Of a stretch of DNA of 45,083 bases, positions 25,548-33,499 are shown in pieces. Source of the stretch: CALARM01 sp964431735 (GTDB lineage Bacteria > Vulcanimicrobiota > SpSt-956 > JAKJGF01). Both the position numbers and the translations under genes were made by a program. The stretch covers positions 1 to 45,083 of the forward strand of contig CAYSLJ010000043.1 in NCBI GenBank assembly GCA_964431735.1, read 5' to 3'. The notes below the pieces were generated by a model, which was not told the DNA's origin, did no database searches, and saw nothing but the letters and a program-made list of their open reading frames with translations. Numbering within the stretch: the first letter of the stretch is position 1; the number at the start of each line of letters is the position of its first letter.

Positions 25548-26174
25548 TTAAAGTTTATGTTGAATTACATACCTTATAATATCGGAATTATTTTTCATTT
25601 TCATTTTCTTTAACATTCTAGTTTTATAAGTACTGATGGTTTTAAGACTCAGAGACAGTTCATCTGCAATATGCTTTATAGATTTTCCCGACCCTATCAT
25701 ACACATGATAAACAATTCACGGCCCGAAAGACTTTCATGAGGTAATTTACTGTTGTCCTGCTCCAGGTTAAGAGCCAATAATTCAGCTACAGAAGGGGTA
25801 ATATATTTTTTACCTTCTCTTACAAGGCGAATGGCCTCCGTTAATTTATCGGGAAGACTTTCCTTTGTAATATATCCTGATGCTCCTGCCTGAAAAGATT
25901 TTATGGCATATTGTTCTTCAGGATACATACTTAATATGAGAACAGGTATATTTATTTTTTTGGCCTTTAATTCTTTTAAAACTTCAAGACCGCTCATATC
26001 AGGAAGAGACAGATCAAGCAAGATCAGATCATATTTCTGACATCTAACCTTTTTTAACACGTCCAGTCCCCTGTCCGCCTCGTCTGCTACAACAATATCT
26101 TCTGTCTCCCCAAGTATCTGCTTTAAGCCTCTCCTTACAATCGGATGATCATCAACAACAAGTATTCTGGTCAT
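25548..26174 (-). CDS. NarL/FixJ-type response regulator, orphan paralogue
   Basis: A 208-aa protein from the ATG at 26174 (an upstream GTG would add five residues but overlaps the AAAGG ribosome site). The receiver has VDDHP, Asp54 in LLDLSLPDM and Lys (YITKES). The LuxR-type HTH reads LSGRELFIMCMIGSGKSIKH and SLKTISTYKTRMLKKM. It is closely similar along its full length to the regulator at 20708-21349, yet has no kinase beside it. It may be phosphorylated by the same kinase. The amidase and CoA transferase genes follow on the same strand and could be its targets or part of its transcript. Confidence 0.92.
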   Translation of the reverse strand: MTRILVVDDHPIVRRGLKQILGETEDIVVADEADRGLDVLKKVRCQKYDLILLDLSLPDMSGLEVLKELKAKKINIPVLILSMYPEEQYAIKSFQAGASGYITKESLPDKLTEAIRLVREGKKYITPSVAELLALNLEQDNSKLPHESLSGRELFIMCMIGSGKSIKHIADELSLSLKTISTYKTRMLKKMKMKNNSDIIRYVIQHKL

Positions 26175-26377
26175 AAATTTTATATACACCTTTACATTAT
26201 TTTTGCCGGTAAAGAAAATTTATAAGGCCACGTTTTTCTACATGGCTATTCTTTTAAAATACTCCTCTGTATGACACTATAATATAAAAAAGGCGTAAAA
26301 AATATCAGATAATAACTATTTTTTTTGTAGGAGTTTTGCTATTTTCAACGACAGAATATTCAATTTAATTGAAATAT

Positions 26378-26474
26378 ATTATTGATCTGAGCATAAACAT
26401 GTAATAAAAGCTTTCCTTCCGCAACGTAACACGTCACGAAAGTATATCTGTATTATTTACGCTCACCTCAATAA
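26378..26474 (-). repeat. family A hairpin element, inverted copy
   Basis: ATTATTGATCTGAGCATAAA at the left and TTATTTACGCTCACCTCAAT at the right correspond to the two arms in reverse order relative to the copy at 16343. The core GCAACGTAACACGTCACGAA is short and diverged. Confidence 0.65.
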
Positions 26475-26543
26475 AAGGAAATCATATTCAAATACCGAAT
26501 AATATTAAATTCTTATATAAATATCTGTAAAAACATAATATTA

Positions 26544-26900
26544 AGAGCCTATCGGGAAAGTAATATTTTTTTTAAATCCTTTCCACTGCCAGGTTCTGGA
26601 GAAAAATATATACCGTATTAACAGCCGGTTGTAAATTAAATAGAGGCCAAATAGTAGATGTCTGTAAAAACAGGTTTTCTTTCAGGAAAATTATATATTT
26701 GTAAGCGTTTAGCAGTTAGCTGTCAACTATCAGCTAAAGATTACAAAATCTGATTATACAAATAATTTTAAATAATAGATTTAATCACATTTATTATGTA
26801 ATTTTCATAAAATCTGACTGCTGATAGCTGAACTCTTACATATATTTTTCGAAAGAGCCTGGCAGTGGAAAGCTATAGGGCGACGTTTCGGATAGTCTCT
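26544..26900. mobile_element. family C MITE-like element with long inverted repeats
   Basis: Terminal inverted repeats are seen directly: CTTTCCACTGCCAGGTTCTG (26579-26598) pairs with CAGTGG-AAAG region at 26852-26873, and AGAGCCTATCGGGAAA (26544-26559) with TTTCGGATAGTCTCT (26886-26900). The internal part TAAATTAAATAGAGG and AAAACAGGTTTTCTTTCAGG matches the copies at 15297 and 28374. It has no gene of its own and is split by another element at 26701-26839. Confidence 0.7.
26693..26847. mobile_element. nested element with 8-bp target duplication
   Basis: The element proper is 26701-26839 (139 bp). ATATATTT occurs directly on both sides (26693-26700 and 26840-26847). Its ends are inverted repeats: GTAAGCGTTTAGCAGTTAGC pairs with the complement reading GTAAGAGTTCAGCTATCAGC, about 19 of 25 positions matching. 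When it and one duplication are removed, the family C host reads continuously like the uninterrupted copy at 15297. It is non-coding. Confidence 0.75.
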
Positions 26901-26914
26901 AAGAAGGGAGAAAA

Positions 26915-26973
26915 TTCGTTGATAACAATATATAAATTGTTTTTATCCAGATTTATATTATAGAATCAACGAA
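26915..26973 (+). promoter_or_regulatory. possible operator/promoter of gldA
   Basis: TTCGTTGAT (26915-26923) and ATCAACGAA (26965-26973) are a perfect 9-bp inverted repeat, and AACAAT/ATTGTT (26924-26929, 26936-26941) a smaller one inside. A weak promoter (TTGTTT, 16 bp, TATAGA) lies within. The site sits just before the gldA start, as expected for an operator. Confidence 0.4.
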
Positions 26974-26982
26974 ATAATAAAT

Positions 26983-28071
26983 ATGTTCTTAAAAGCAGTT
27001 TTCCCGGGAAAATATATTCAGGGTGAAGGGGTTTGGAGTCAGTTACCGGAGTGGATTAAATTACTGGGTAAAAAAGGATTGGTTATTGCTTCACCTACGG
27101 TAAAAAATAAAATTCTTCCGCCATATATCAGTGCTTTAAACGAAAATTCGATCTCTATAGAACTCTTCCAGGGAGAGTGCTGTGAAGGTGAATTAAATCG
27201 TATCTCCAGTATTATTACCGGTAAAGGTATAGACGTTATTGCAGGTATGGGTGGCGGTAAGGCTATAGATACAGCAAAAATTGCTGCAGATCGTCATAAC
27301 ATCCCTGTAATTATTGTTCCAACCATTGCCTCAACTGACGCACCATGCAGTGGCTGTGCTGTCCTCTACTCAGAAGAAGGATATTTTCAATCAGTTTATT
27401 ATCAAAAAATGAATCCCCAGGTAGTACTGGTTGACATGACATTTATTGCCAGTGCTCCATCAAGATTTCTGGTAGCAGGTATGGGTGATGCTCTGGCTAC
27501 ATGGTTTGAAGCAAGATCGTGTCAAAGAACGGGTTCTCAGAATGCATGTGGCGGATACAGTACGATGACAGGACTCAATCTTGCCAGACTATGTTATGAT
27601 ACAGTGATTAAGTATGGTGTTAACGCTAAAATTGCCTGTGAAAAACATATTATTACACCGGCTTTGAACCACATTGTAGAAGCGAATATACTTCTGAGCG
27701 GTATTGGTTTTGAAAGTTCCGGCCTGGCAGCAGCCCATTCCATTCATAACGGGCTCACAGCATTAGATGAAACTCATTCTTTTTATCATGGCGAAAAAGT
27801 AGCTTTCGGCGTTTTAGCCGGACTTCATCTTACAGATGCATGTCCTCAGGAAATGGAAGATGTTTATACTTTCTGTAAAAAAATAGGGCTGCCTACTACA
27901 TTTGCCGATATAGGTCTGAAAAATATTGACAGGAATAAACTTATGAAGGTTGCAGTGAAAGCCTGCGAACCGATAGAAGCCATTCATAATGAAGCAGGAA
28001 TTATTACTCCGGAAAAAGTCTTCAATGCCATGATCGCCGCAGATGCTGCAGGCGAATCAAGAAAAAAATAA
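26983..28071 (+). CDS. gldA: glycerol dehydrogenase
   Basis: A 362-aa iron-type (group III) alcohol dehydrogenase, the usual GldA length. The NAD loop is AGMGGGKAIDTAK (about 87-99). The divalent metal ligands lie at the expected positions: Asp169 in GMGDALATWFEA, His252 in AAHSIHNG and His269 in FYHGEKVAFG. It oxidises glycerol to dihydroxyacetone with NAD in the cytosol, or works in reverse. TIASTDAPCS is the GldA type of loop, arguing against glycerol-1-phosphate dehydrogenase. It has no visible Shine-Dalgarno and stands alone, with no dihydroxyacetone kinase nearby. Confidence 0.9.
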   Translation: MFLKAVFPGKYIQGEGVWSQLPEWIKLLGKKGLVIASPTVKNKILPPYISALNENSISIELFQGECCEGELNRISSIITGKGIDVIAGMGGGKAIDTAKIAADRHNIPVIIVPTIASTDAPCSGCAVLYSEEGYFQSVYYQKMNPQVVLVDMTFIASAPSRFLVAGMGDALATWFEARSCQRTGSQNACGGYSTMTGLNLARLCYDTVIKYGVNAKIACEKHIITPALNHIVEANILLSGIGFESSGLAAAHSIHNGLTALDETHSFYHGEKVAFGVLAGLHLTDACPQEMEDVYTFCKKIGLPTTFADIGLKNIDRNKLMKVAVKACEPIEAIHNEAGIITPEKVFNAMIAADAAGESRKK

Positions 28072-28101
28072 TCTATTTATAGTGTATTTCATAACTTATT
28101 A

Positions 28102-28189
28102 GAATTTTATATGAAAATGATGAAGTTTTATGCTCCACTGTCTATTCATTTTCATATTTGGTTGTGACCGATACAGTCATGCCTGTTAG
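28102..28189 (+). repeat. family B repeat, 88 bp
   Basis: Matches the copy at 25459-25546 over 88 bp with one difference, which breaks one base pair of the second hairpin (TGACCG-ATA-CAGTCA). It lies 30 bp behind the gldA stop. Confidence 0.85.
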
Positions 28190-28372
28190 AGTCAACTACC
28201 ACCGACAAAGTCGGTGGCCTGAAAAAGGAATAATTTTTATAGAGGTTTGTTGGGCCTTCAGCGATTACTTCCGCTTTCAGACTCCAATAAACCTGCTCAA
28301 CAACCTTGTTGATGAGCTAAAGGTGTGGGGCCTCCGCCCCCACGCCCCACCACCGACCCTGTCGGTGGCTTC
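28190..28372 (+). mobile_element. palindrome cluster resembling an IS200/IS605-type end
   Basis: CCACCGAC-AAA-GTCGGTGG (28199-28217) and CCACCGAC-CCT-GTCGGTGG (28350-28368) are hairpins with identical stems 150 bp apart. Between them lie CTCAACAA-CC-TTGTTGATGAG and GTGGGG-CCTCCG-CCCCAC hairpins. The lead-in GAGTCAACTACC before the first hairpin resembles right ends of IS200/IS605 elements that precede the reRNA guide. It is much richer in G+C than its surroundings. No transposase or tnpB is present. Confidence 0.45.
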
Positions 28373-28373
28373 G

Positions 28374-28610
28374 CTAAGTACCGTAACAGGTAAATTGGTA
28401 CCCAAAAAATATGGAACACGCTCCTGTCCCTGGCCGGGCTCTGGAGGAAAAGATATGCCGTAGTAAAAGAGAGTTATAAATTATATAGACGCAAAATATT
28501 AACAGTCTGCAAAACCAGTTTGCCACGCAACAGGATCATATCTTTTCCGGAAGAGTCCGGTCAGGGACAGGTTTTAGAAATGGATACTGACTTATCTGGA
28601 GCGGTACTAA
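28374..28610 (+). mobile_element. family C MITE-like element, most complete copy
   Basis: A 237-bp element with imperfect inverted ends of about 75-80 bp. The left end CTAAGTACCGTAACAGGTAA and CTCCTGTCCCTGGCCGGG pair with the right end CCGGTCAGGGACAGGTTTTA and TTATCTGGAGCGGTACTA. The middle holds TATAAATTATATAGACGCAA. It is non-coding, so it would need a transposase from elsewhere. Confidence 0.7.
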
Positions 28611-28767
28611 GAGTGAAAAGAATAGGACATTATACTTTCACGCATAAATAATTATATATCGAAATATTTACATGAAATTAAGTAATTACAAGGATATTCT
28701 GATATTTTATTGATGCAATTATTTGCAAATTTGAGTATAATCACTATTCACTACTCACTTTTCACCC
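28611..28767. repeat. family E repeat
   Basis: GAGTGAAAAGAATAGG at the left is the inverse of the CTATTCACTACTCACTTTTC at the right (28745-28765). It lies directly between the family C and family A elements. Confidence 0.5.
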
Positions 28768-28771
28768 ATTT

Positions 28772-28864
28772 TTATTGAGGTGAGCATAAATAATACATAT
28801 ATGCTCTCGTGACGCGTCACGAGAGGAAAACTTTTATTACATGCTTATACTCAGGTCAGTAATT
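28772..28864 (+). repeat. family A hairpin element, one-unit core
   Basis: TTATTGAGGTGAGCATAAAT at the left, ACTCAGGTCAGTAATTA at the right, and the core CTCTCGTGACGCGTCACGAG, a perfect palindrome. It has the same arms as the copies at 16343 and 30942 but a core with only one ACGCGT unit. Confidence 0.75.
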
Positions 28865-28968
28865 ATTGTTATTATTGAGGCAGGAAGATTAAAACTTCAA
28901 ACCTATTTAATTACAGCCAGTAAAAATAAGGGTATTATAAAAAGTGCAAAAATTTTTAATTTAAAGGC

Positions 28969-29043
28969 ATAGGAATTTTCATTTTTAATGGTATAAAATA
29001 AAGCTTTAAATAAAAATGTATAAGCAGTTTATCTAAATAATTT
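28969..29043 (-). repeat. family D repeat
   Basis: ATAGGAATTTTCATTTTTAA, AAAATAAAGCTTTAAAT and AAGCAGTTTATCTAAATAAT follow the same order as the inverse complement of the copy at 14970-15050. Confidence 0.6.
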
Positions 29044-29153
29044 AATATTTATTTTTTAAAGTACATAATTCGTAACAACATATAACAATATAAAAAAACA
29101 TAACGTCACCGTATGTTTTTAATTTAAAAAAAATTTTTACCAAAAAAATTCGT

Positions 29154-29194
29154 AACAAAAAGAAACGAGTCATAACGACCCGTTTCTTTTTGTT
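29154..29194 (-). terminator. ftsZ terminator
   Basis: AACAAAAAGAAACG pairs with CGTTTCTTTTTGTT over 14 bp; the inner bases GAGTC and GACCC also pair in part. The stem lies 22 bp past the ftsZ stop and ends in a T run on the minus strand. Because the arms are A- and T-rich, it could act in both directions. Confidence 0.75.
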
Positions 29195-29215
29195 AAAATA
29201 TAAAACCTGAAAAAA

Positions 29216-30343
29216 TTAATTCTTCTTAAATTTTTGGAGAAAAGACGGTATGGAAACATTTCTATCCCCATCCTGAGCCTGAGTACCTTCCATAAATGAA
29301 GGCAGGGTTATAGTAGATGTTCTATAAGGAGAAACTTCCTGAATTTTCTTTATTATCTTTTCTTTTATAGGCAATATATTTCCGTCTACATTCTTTGTAA
29401 ATCCTGTTGCCACTACAATAATTTTAACCTTTTCCCCCATAGTTTCATCACAGGCCGTTCCAAAAATAACAATAGCTTCCGGATCTGCAGCATCTGCTAT
29501 CAGGTCTGCAGCAGCATTAATCTCCGTAAGAGTCAGATCTTCTCCACCCGTTATATTAAACAACACAGATCTAGCACCATTTATGTTTGTTTCAAGAAGA
29601 GGACTCGATATGGCAGCTTTTGCAGCATCGACGGATCTGTTATCTCCCTGCCCTGTTCCTATGCCCATCCATGCAGTACCTGCATTGCTCATTATAGTTT
29701 TAACATCTGCAAAATCCAGATTAATTTCTCCCGGCATAACAATCAAATCAGAAATACCCTGCACTGCCTGCCTTAAAATATCATCTGCTTCCCTTAAAGC
29801 CTCACGAAAGGTCGTCTTTCTTTCTACCACCTGGAGGAGTCTGTCATTGGGGATGGTAATAAGCGTATCCACTCTCTGTTCAAATCTTCCTATTCCTTCT
29901 TCAGCAAGCTTCATTTTATGTCTGAGCTCGAAGGCAAAAGGTTTTGTGACAACACCTACCGTAAGAGCACCGGTGCTTCTGGCTATTTCAGCAACGACAG
30001 GAGCGCCTCCTGTTCCGGTTCCCCCTCCCATGCCTGCTGTAATAAAAACCATATCTGCACCGTATATAGCATTGGCAATATCTTCTCTGTTTTCTTCGGC
30101 AGCTTTCTGACCTATCTCAGGCCTGGCACCTGCGCCGAGACCCCTTGTAAGTTTAATTCCTATCTGTATCTTAAGATCGGCCTTGCACATATCCAGAGCC
30201 TGTGCATCAGTATTTATAGCTATGAATTCAACACCCTGCACACCCATTTCAATCATTCTACCAACTGCATTACAACCGCCTCCCCCTACGCCTATTACCT
30301 TAATAACAGCCTGTTTCTTTATATCTTCATTATCAATATTCAT
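29216..30343 (-). CDS. ftsZ: cell division protein FtsZ
   Basis: A 375-aa tubulin-like GTPase that forms the Z ring at mid-cell. The nucleotide-binding motifs are intact: VGGGGCNAVGRM (19-30), NTDAQAL (44-50), the tubulin signature GGGTGTG (106-112), and NLDFADV with the catalytic loop region. The C-terminus ends SIPSFLQKFKKN, which fits the conserved tail that binds FtsA/ZipA-like partners. AAAGGAG lies 7 bp before the ATG. It is unusual that ftsA and other dcw genes are not adjacent; ftsZ stands alone with its own terminator. Confidence 0.97.
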   Translation of the reverse strand: MNIDNEDIKKQAVIKVIGVGGGGCNAVGRMIEMGVQGVEFIAINTDAQALDMCKADLKIQIGIKLTRGLGAGARPEIGQKAAEENREDIANAIYGADMVFITAGMGGGTGTGGAPVVAEIARSTGALTVGVVTKPFAFELRHKMKLAEEGIGRFEQRVDTLITIPNDRLLQVVERKTTFREALREADDILRQAVQGISDLIVMPGEINLDFADVKTIMSNAGTAWMGIGTGQGDNRSVDAAKAAISSPLLETNINGARSVLFNITGGEDLTLTEINAAADLIADAADPEAIVIFGTACDETMGEKVKIIVVATGFTKNVDGNILPIKEKIIKKIQEVSPYRTSTITLPSFMEGTQAQDGDRNVSIPSFLQKFKKN

Positions 30344-30617
30344 ATTCTGCTCCTTTCCGCAAATAGACGGAGTTATATCTATCTATCACATCATTAAATT
30401 TTCAGAAAATTATAAAATAATTAAAATTATATCATAAAATCTTCCATTCGTTACATATTTAGATAACTTTATCTTTTCACCATATAAATCCATTTATATC
30501 AATGCTCTTTGCGTTAATAAAATTATTGTTTATAAAAAAATTCAAAGATTGCGTTTTTTTACGACAGGTAAATTCACCTTTACTGAAAATTATAGTTAAT
30601 GCATATAAATCTGTAAT

Positions 30618-30695
30618 TAGTGAATAGTGAGTAGTGAATAGTGAATGGCAGGTAATGTCTTATTTTATTCACTTTTCACCTTTCACTTTTCACTC
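30618..30695. repeat. family E repeat
   Basis: TAGTGAATAGTGAGTAGTGA on the left and TTCACTTTTCACCTTTCACT on the right form a long imperfect hairpin. It shares its TTCACT/AGTGAA units with the copies at 19044 and 28611. Confidence 0.5.
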
Positions 30696-30941
30696 TGAAT
30701 ATTCTATAACAAATTTCTTTTTCCCTTGTATGTAAAATCACCTGTCATTTTTAAACGCAATTAAATTCAAAAAAAGATAATATTATAACTTGACATTGTC
30801 ATATTATCTGCTTTGATAAAATAATTATTAGTTTTTTGAAAACTAAAAACTAATTGCTAATTGTTATATAAGACTCACTTTAATAACTATACTCAAGTCT
30901 GCCAATAATTACATCAGTAAAATGTCGGAATATCCTTATAA

Positions 30942-31053
30942 TTACTTACTGAGGTGAGTATAAATAATGCATATTTTATTCTCGTGACGCGTAACGCGTA
31001 ACGCGTGACGGGAGGATGCAATTTATTACATCCTCATGCTCAGGTCAGTAATT
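30942..31053 (+). repeat. family A hairpin element, three-unit core
   Basis: TTACTTACTGAGGTGAGTAT at the left and ATGCTCAGGTCAGTAATTTT at the right. The core is GTG then ACGCGTA, ACGCGTA, ACGCGTG, that is, the same 7-bp steps as the copy at 16343 with A in place of T. Confidence 0.75.
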
Positions 31054-31173
31054 TTATATAAATATTTTGATGTAATTATTTATGTGTGAAAGTATATAAA
31101 ATACTATATATAAAGGAAATTTCTATTTTTCATAGAATTCTGTATATATAAAATTTTATTTTCAGGTGATATT

Positions 31174-31482
31174 ATGCAGGAACAGAGTAGATGTAATTTT
31201 ATACCAGGAAAAATTCTTACACGTCAGTGTCCGAATAAAGCAACATGCCGTTGTATAAAATGTAACAGAGATATGTGTAATGAACATGCCATGCCTACCA
31301 GTGCAGGTATTATGTGTGTTGAATGTACTGCAGGCAAACCTGTAACACCGTTCCATGAAGAAGATCTTTATACAGATGAAGAAATGGCATTATTTGATAG
31401 AAATCATGCTTTATGGGCAGCCGATGCAGGAAGGTTATACGATTCTCTCGGTCTTAAAGACGATCAGTTTGACGCAAGTTAA
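31174..31482 (+). CDS. small zinc-finger (B-box-like) protein
   Basis: A 102-aa protein with AGGTG before the ATG. Its N-terminal half carries metal ligands in the order CPNKATCRCIKCNRDMCNEHA and CVEC, similar to the B-box zinc-finger arrangement found in some bacterial proteins. The C-terminal half is acidic and helical. No enzyme motif is seen. A protein-interaction role is likely. It is 18 bp upstream of the glycosyltransferase gene and probably in one transcript with it. Confidence 0.7.
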   Translation: MQEQSRCNFIPGKILTRQCPNKATCRCIKCNRDMCNEHAMPTSAGIMCVECTAGKPVTPFHEEDLYTDEEMALFDRNHALWAADAGRLYDSLGLKDDQFDAS

Positions 31483-31500
31483 TAGAAAGGGTTATTTGAA

Positions 31501-32673
31501 ATGAAAATAGTCCTTCTTTCCCACTCCTATCCTCCGTCTATAGGAGGAGTGGCAACTTCTGTAAAAAGACTGGCAGTAATGTTAAAAGAAAAGGGATTTT
31601 CTGTTTTTATTTCCACTTTATCAGGCAAACTGTTACCGGGACAGGAACAGGAACATATTGAAGACGGAATCCTGTCATATCATCTCGGAAAATTTCCCGG
31701 TACATCTGATACAAGAGCCTCATGGTTTGAGCAATTATGCAGAATTATAGATAAACATAAGATTGATATTGTCCATTCTTATTATGCTTCAAGAGCCGGC
31801 TTCACAGGAACTATGGCGGCAAAGCTCAAAGGAATAACTTCAATTGTAAGTATAAGAGGTAATGATCTCGAAAAAGACATGTTCTGCGGAAGCAATTTTC
31901 CCCTTATAGAATGGACCCTGAAAAATTGCTCCTATGTGACATGTGTATCAAAAAACCTGAAATCTCTTGCATCTATCATAATTCCTGAAAAAAAAATAGA
32001 AGTTATTTATAATTCAGTCAATACTTCTATTTTTAAGAAAGAACTTCGTGACAGAGAAATCCTTTCCAGTTTATCCATTCATGAAGGTGAACCAGTCACA
32101 GGTTTTATAGGAGAAGGAAAGGCAAAAAAAGGAATTTATAGCCTTCTTAAAGCTTTCTCACTTGTTCTGGAACAGAGAAAAAGCCATCTCTTTTTAATAG
32201 GCACTATGAGGCGGGAAATGGCTGATATGATAAAATTTTTTAGAAAAGAAAACCAGTTATTTAATCATTATTTACACATAGTACCTCCTGTTCTGCAAGA
32301 GTACACTCCTAAATTCTACAACCTTCTTGATATATTTATTATGCCTTCTCTGAGAGATGGCATGCCAAACGGAATACTTGAAGCCATGGCATGTGAACTC
32401 CCTGTTGTTACAACCTCGGCAGGAGCCATACCGGAGCTGGTGAAAAACGAAAAAACTGGTATAATAGTAGAACCGGGTAATATAGATAATCTGACATCAT
32501 CTATGATAAAACTGATTGACAGTAAAGAATTAAGAGAAAAAATGGGGAAAAAAGGAAGGGAAAGAGTAATAAAACATTTCTCCCAATCGAATGAAGTAGA
32601 AAAAAATATTAAAATTTATAATAAACTGATAAAAAAGGGGGAGAGATCTTATGAAATTACCGGAAAACTTTAA
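31501..32673 (+). CDS. glycosyltransferase family 4
   Basis: A 390-aa GT-B enzyme. The N-terminal domain opens with HSYPPSIGGVATSVKRLA, the acceptor-side glycine loop. The C-terminal domain has TGFIGEGKAKKGIYSLLKAF (donor phosphate site), PSLRDGMPNGILEAMACELP with the E-x7-E motif, and GIIVEPGN. It transfers a sugar from a nucleotide donor with retention, most often for surface glycans. It overlaps the following membrane protein gene by 23 bp, which suggests tight coupling. Confidence 0.92.
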   Translation: MKIVLLSHSYPPSIGGVATSVKRLAVMLKEKGFSVFISTLSGKLLPGQEQEHIEDGILSYHLGKFPGTSDTRASWFEQLCRIIDKHKIDIVHSYYASRAGFTGTMAAKLKGITSIVSIRGNDLEKDMFCGSNFPLIEWTLKNCSYVTCVSKNLKSLASIIIPEKKIEVIYNSVNTSIFKKELRDREILSSLSIHEGEPVTGFIGEGKAKKGIYSLLKAFSLVLEQRKSHLFLIGTMRREMADMIKFFRKENQLFNHYLHIVPPVLQEYTPKFYNLLDIFIMPSLRDGMPNGILEAMACELPVVTTSAGAIPELVKNEKTGIIVEPGNIDNLTSSMIKLIDSKELREKMGKKGRERVIKHFSQSNEVEKNIKIYNKLIKKGERSYEITGKL

Positions 32674-33499
32674 AATTACAGGATCAGTTGATGAAATTTA
32701 CTGGCAATTGAAAGATACTACAGACACTTTTGTGACAGAAGGTAAAAAACCATGGGTATTCGGATGCCTGGGAGCAATATTAATTATCTCACTCTTTACA
32801 TTGATACCGATAATATTTATATCTTCGCCGGCAGAAGATGCCTCATACAGGGTCTGGGTATATTTTCTGGTGTCTATCCTTGCCGTATTTATGATTATTA
32901 TGGCAGCAGCGAAACATAAAGCAGGATTTGCTAAGAAAAAAGAAGCGCTTGATATGATGGTGGGAATAATAGAAGCAGTAAGAGATGATTTAAGAAATAA
33001 AGGATTTATGACTCTGACCTGTGAATTTGCACCGGCAAAAAGACCGGTAGAATCTGACCAGAAGGCCAGTGAGCCAAGATTTTCCAGTGTAAGGAGAATA
33101 AAATATAAATATAAAACAGCAGATTTTAGATTTACCATGCTTGACGGTAATATCCTGAAAGTCCGCATCTATACAAAAGAAAGAGAAAAAATAAAAGTAG
33201 ATCACAGAACAAAAAGATATTTCAGAAAAAAATTTCTTCTAAAAATCCGGCTGGATATAAATCATAAATGTTATGATATGGCCCGTTTTAACGATGGTGT
33301 CTACAATAATTATCAGCTTACCCCTAATATAGTAATTTCAAAGGTAAGTAAAGGTAAAAACCATATTTCTATAAAAGCCGTTCTGTCAAAGTTAGATCAA
33401 TATTCAGGCAGACAGGCGGCAGGAATGATAAAGGGTATTTACGCAGGCATAAAACTTAAGAATTTTTCACAGATTGCAACCCGAACCGGTCATTATTAG
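32651..33499 (+). CDS. membrane protein of unknown function
   Basis: A 282-aa protein with GGGGGAG just before the ATG, overlapping the glycosyltransferase gene by 23 bp. Two transmembrane helices (about 37-59 and 66-86) form a hairpin. The rest (about 95-282) is basic and beta-rich and should face the cytosol. I recognise no family. The last residues ATRTGHY are encoded by CGAACCGGTCATTATTAG, which matches the end of the family B repeat (CGAACCGGTCATGGTTGT at 10592), so an insertion seems to have changed its C-terminus. Confidence 0.65.
   Translation: MKLPENFKITGSVDEIYWQLKDTTDTFVTEGKKPWVFGCLGAILIISLFTLIPIIFISSPAEDASYRVWVYFLVSILAVFMIIMAAAKHKAGFAKKKEALDMMVGIIEAVRDDLRNKGFMTLTCEFAPAKRPVESDQKASEPRFSSVRRIKYKYKTADFRFTMLDGNILKVRIYTKEREKIKVDHRTKRYFRKKFLLKIRLDINHKCYDMARFNDGVYNNYQLTPNIVISKVSKGKNHISIKAVLSKLDQYSGRQAAGMIKGIYAGIKLKNFSQIATRTGHY

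Larger units (their letters stand above)
26175..26982. other. 808-bp gap with nested mobile repeats
   Basis: The gap between the orphan regulator and gldA holds a family A element (26378-26474), a family C element (26544-26900) with a third element inserted in it (26701-26839), and a putative control region for gldA (26915-26973). No RNA or protein gene is recognised. Confidence 0.55.
28072..29153. other. 1.1-kb gap made almost wholly of repeats
   Basis: In order: a family B copy, a GC-rich palindrome cluster, a full family C element, a family E repeat, a family A element and a family D copy. The rest (29046-29153) is AT-rich, with a hairpin AAAAACATA/TATGTTTTT near 29092-29120 and a 12-bp direct repeat AATTCGTAACAA (29066 and 29148). 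No gene is supported; open frames here are repeats read through. Confidence 0.6.
30344..31173. other. 830-bp gap with repeats E and A
   Basis: Contains a family E repeat (30618-30695), a family A element (30942-31053), and an inverted repeat TTAGTTTTTTGAAAACTAA (about 30828-30846) behind a TTGACA at 30793-30798. The last could be a promoter with a short hairpin transcript, but a good -10 box is lacking. No gene is supported. Confidence 0.5.

Noticed and set aside
28158..28463. A 101-codon plus-strand open frame after gldA
   Set aside because: It runs through a family B repeat, a palindrome cluster and a family C arm. The translation mirrors the hairpins, and there is no ribosome site.
30785..30860. 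A possible small RNA gene behind TTGACA at 30793
   Set aside because: No good -10 box at the right distance, and the hairpin is A/T-only. It may be part of an undefined repeat.
31021..31174. A possible CRISPR or tandem-repeat array suggested by the repeated ACGCGT motifs
   Set aside because: The units are 7-bp steps inside isolated hairpin elements, without spacers, and there are no cas genes in the window.
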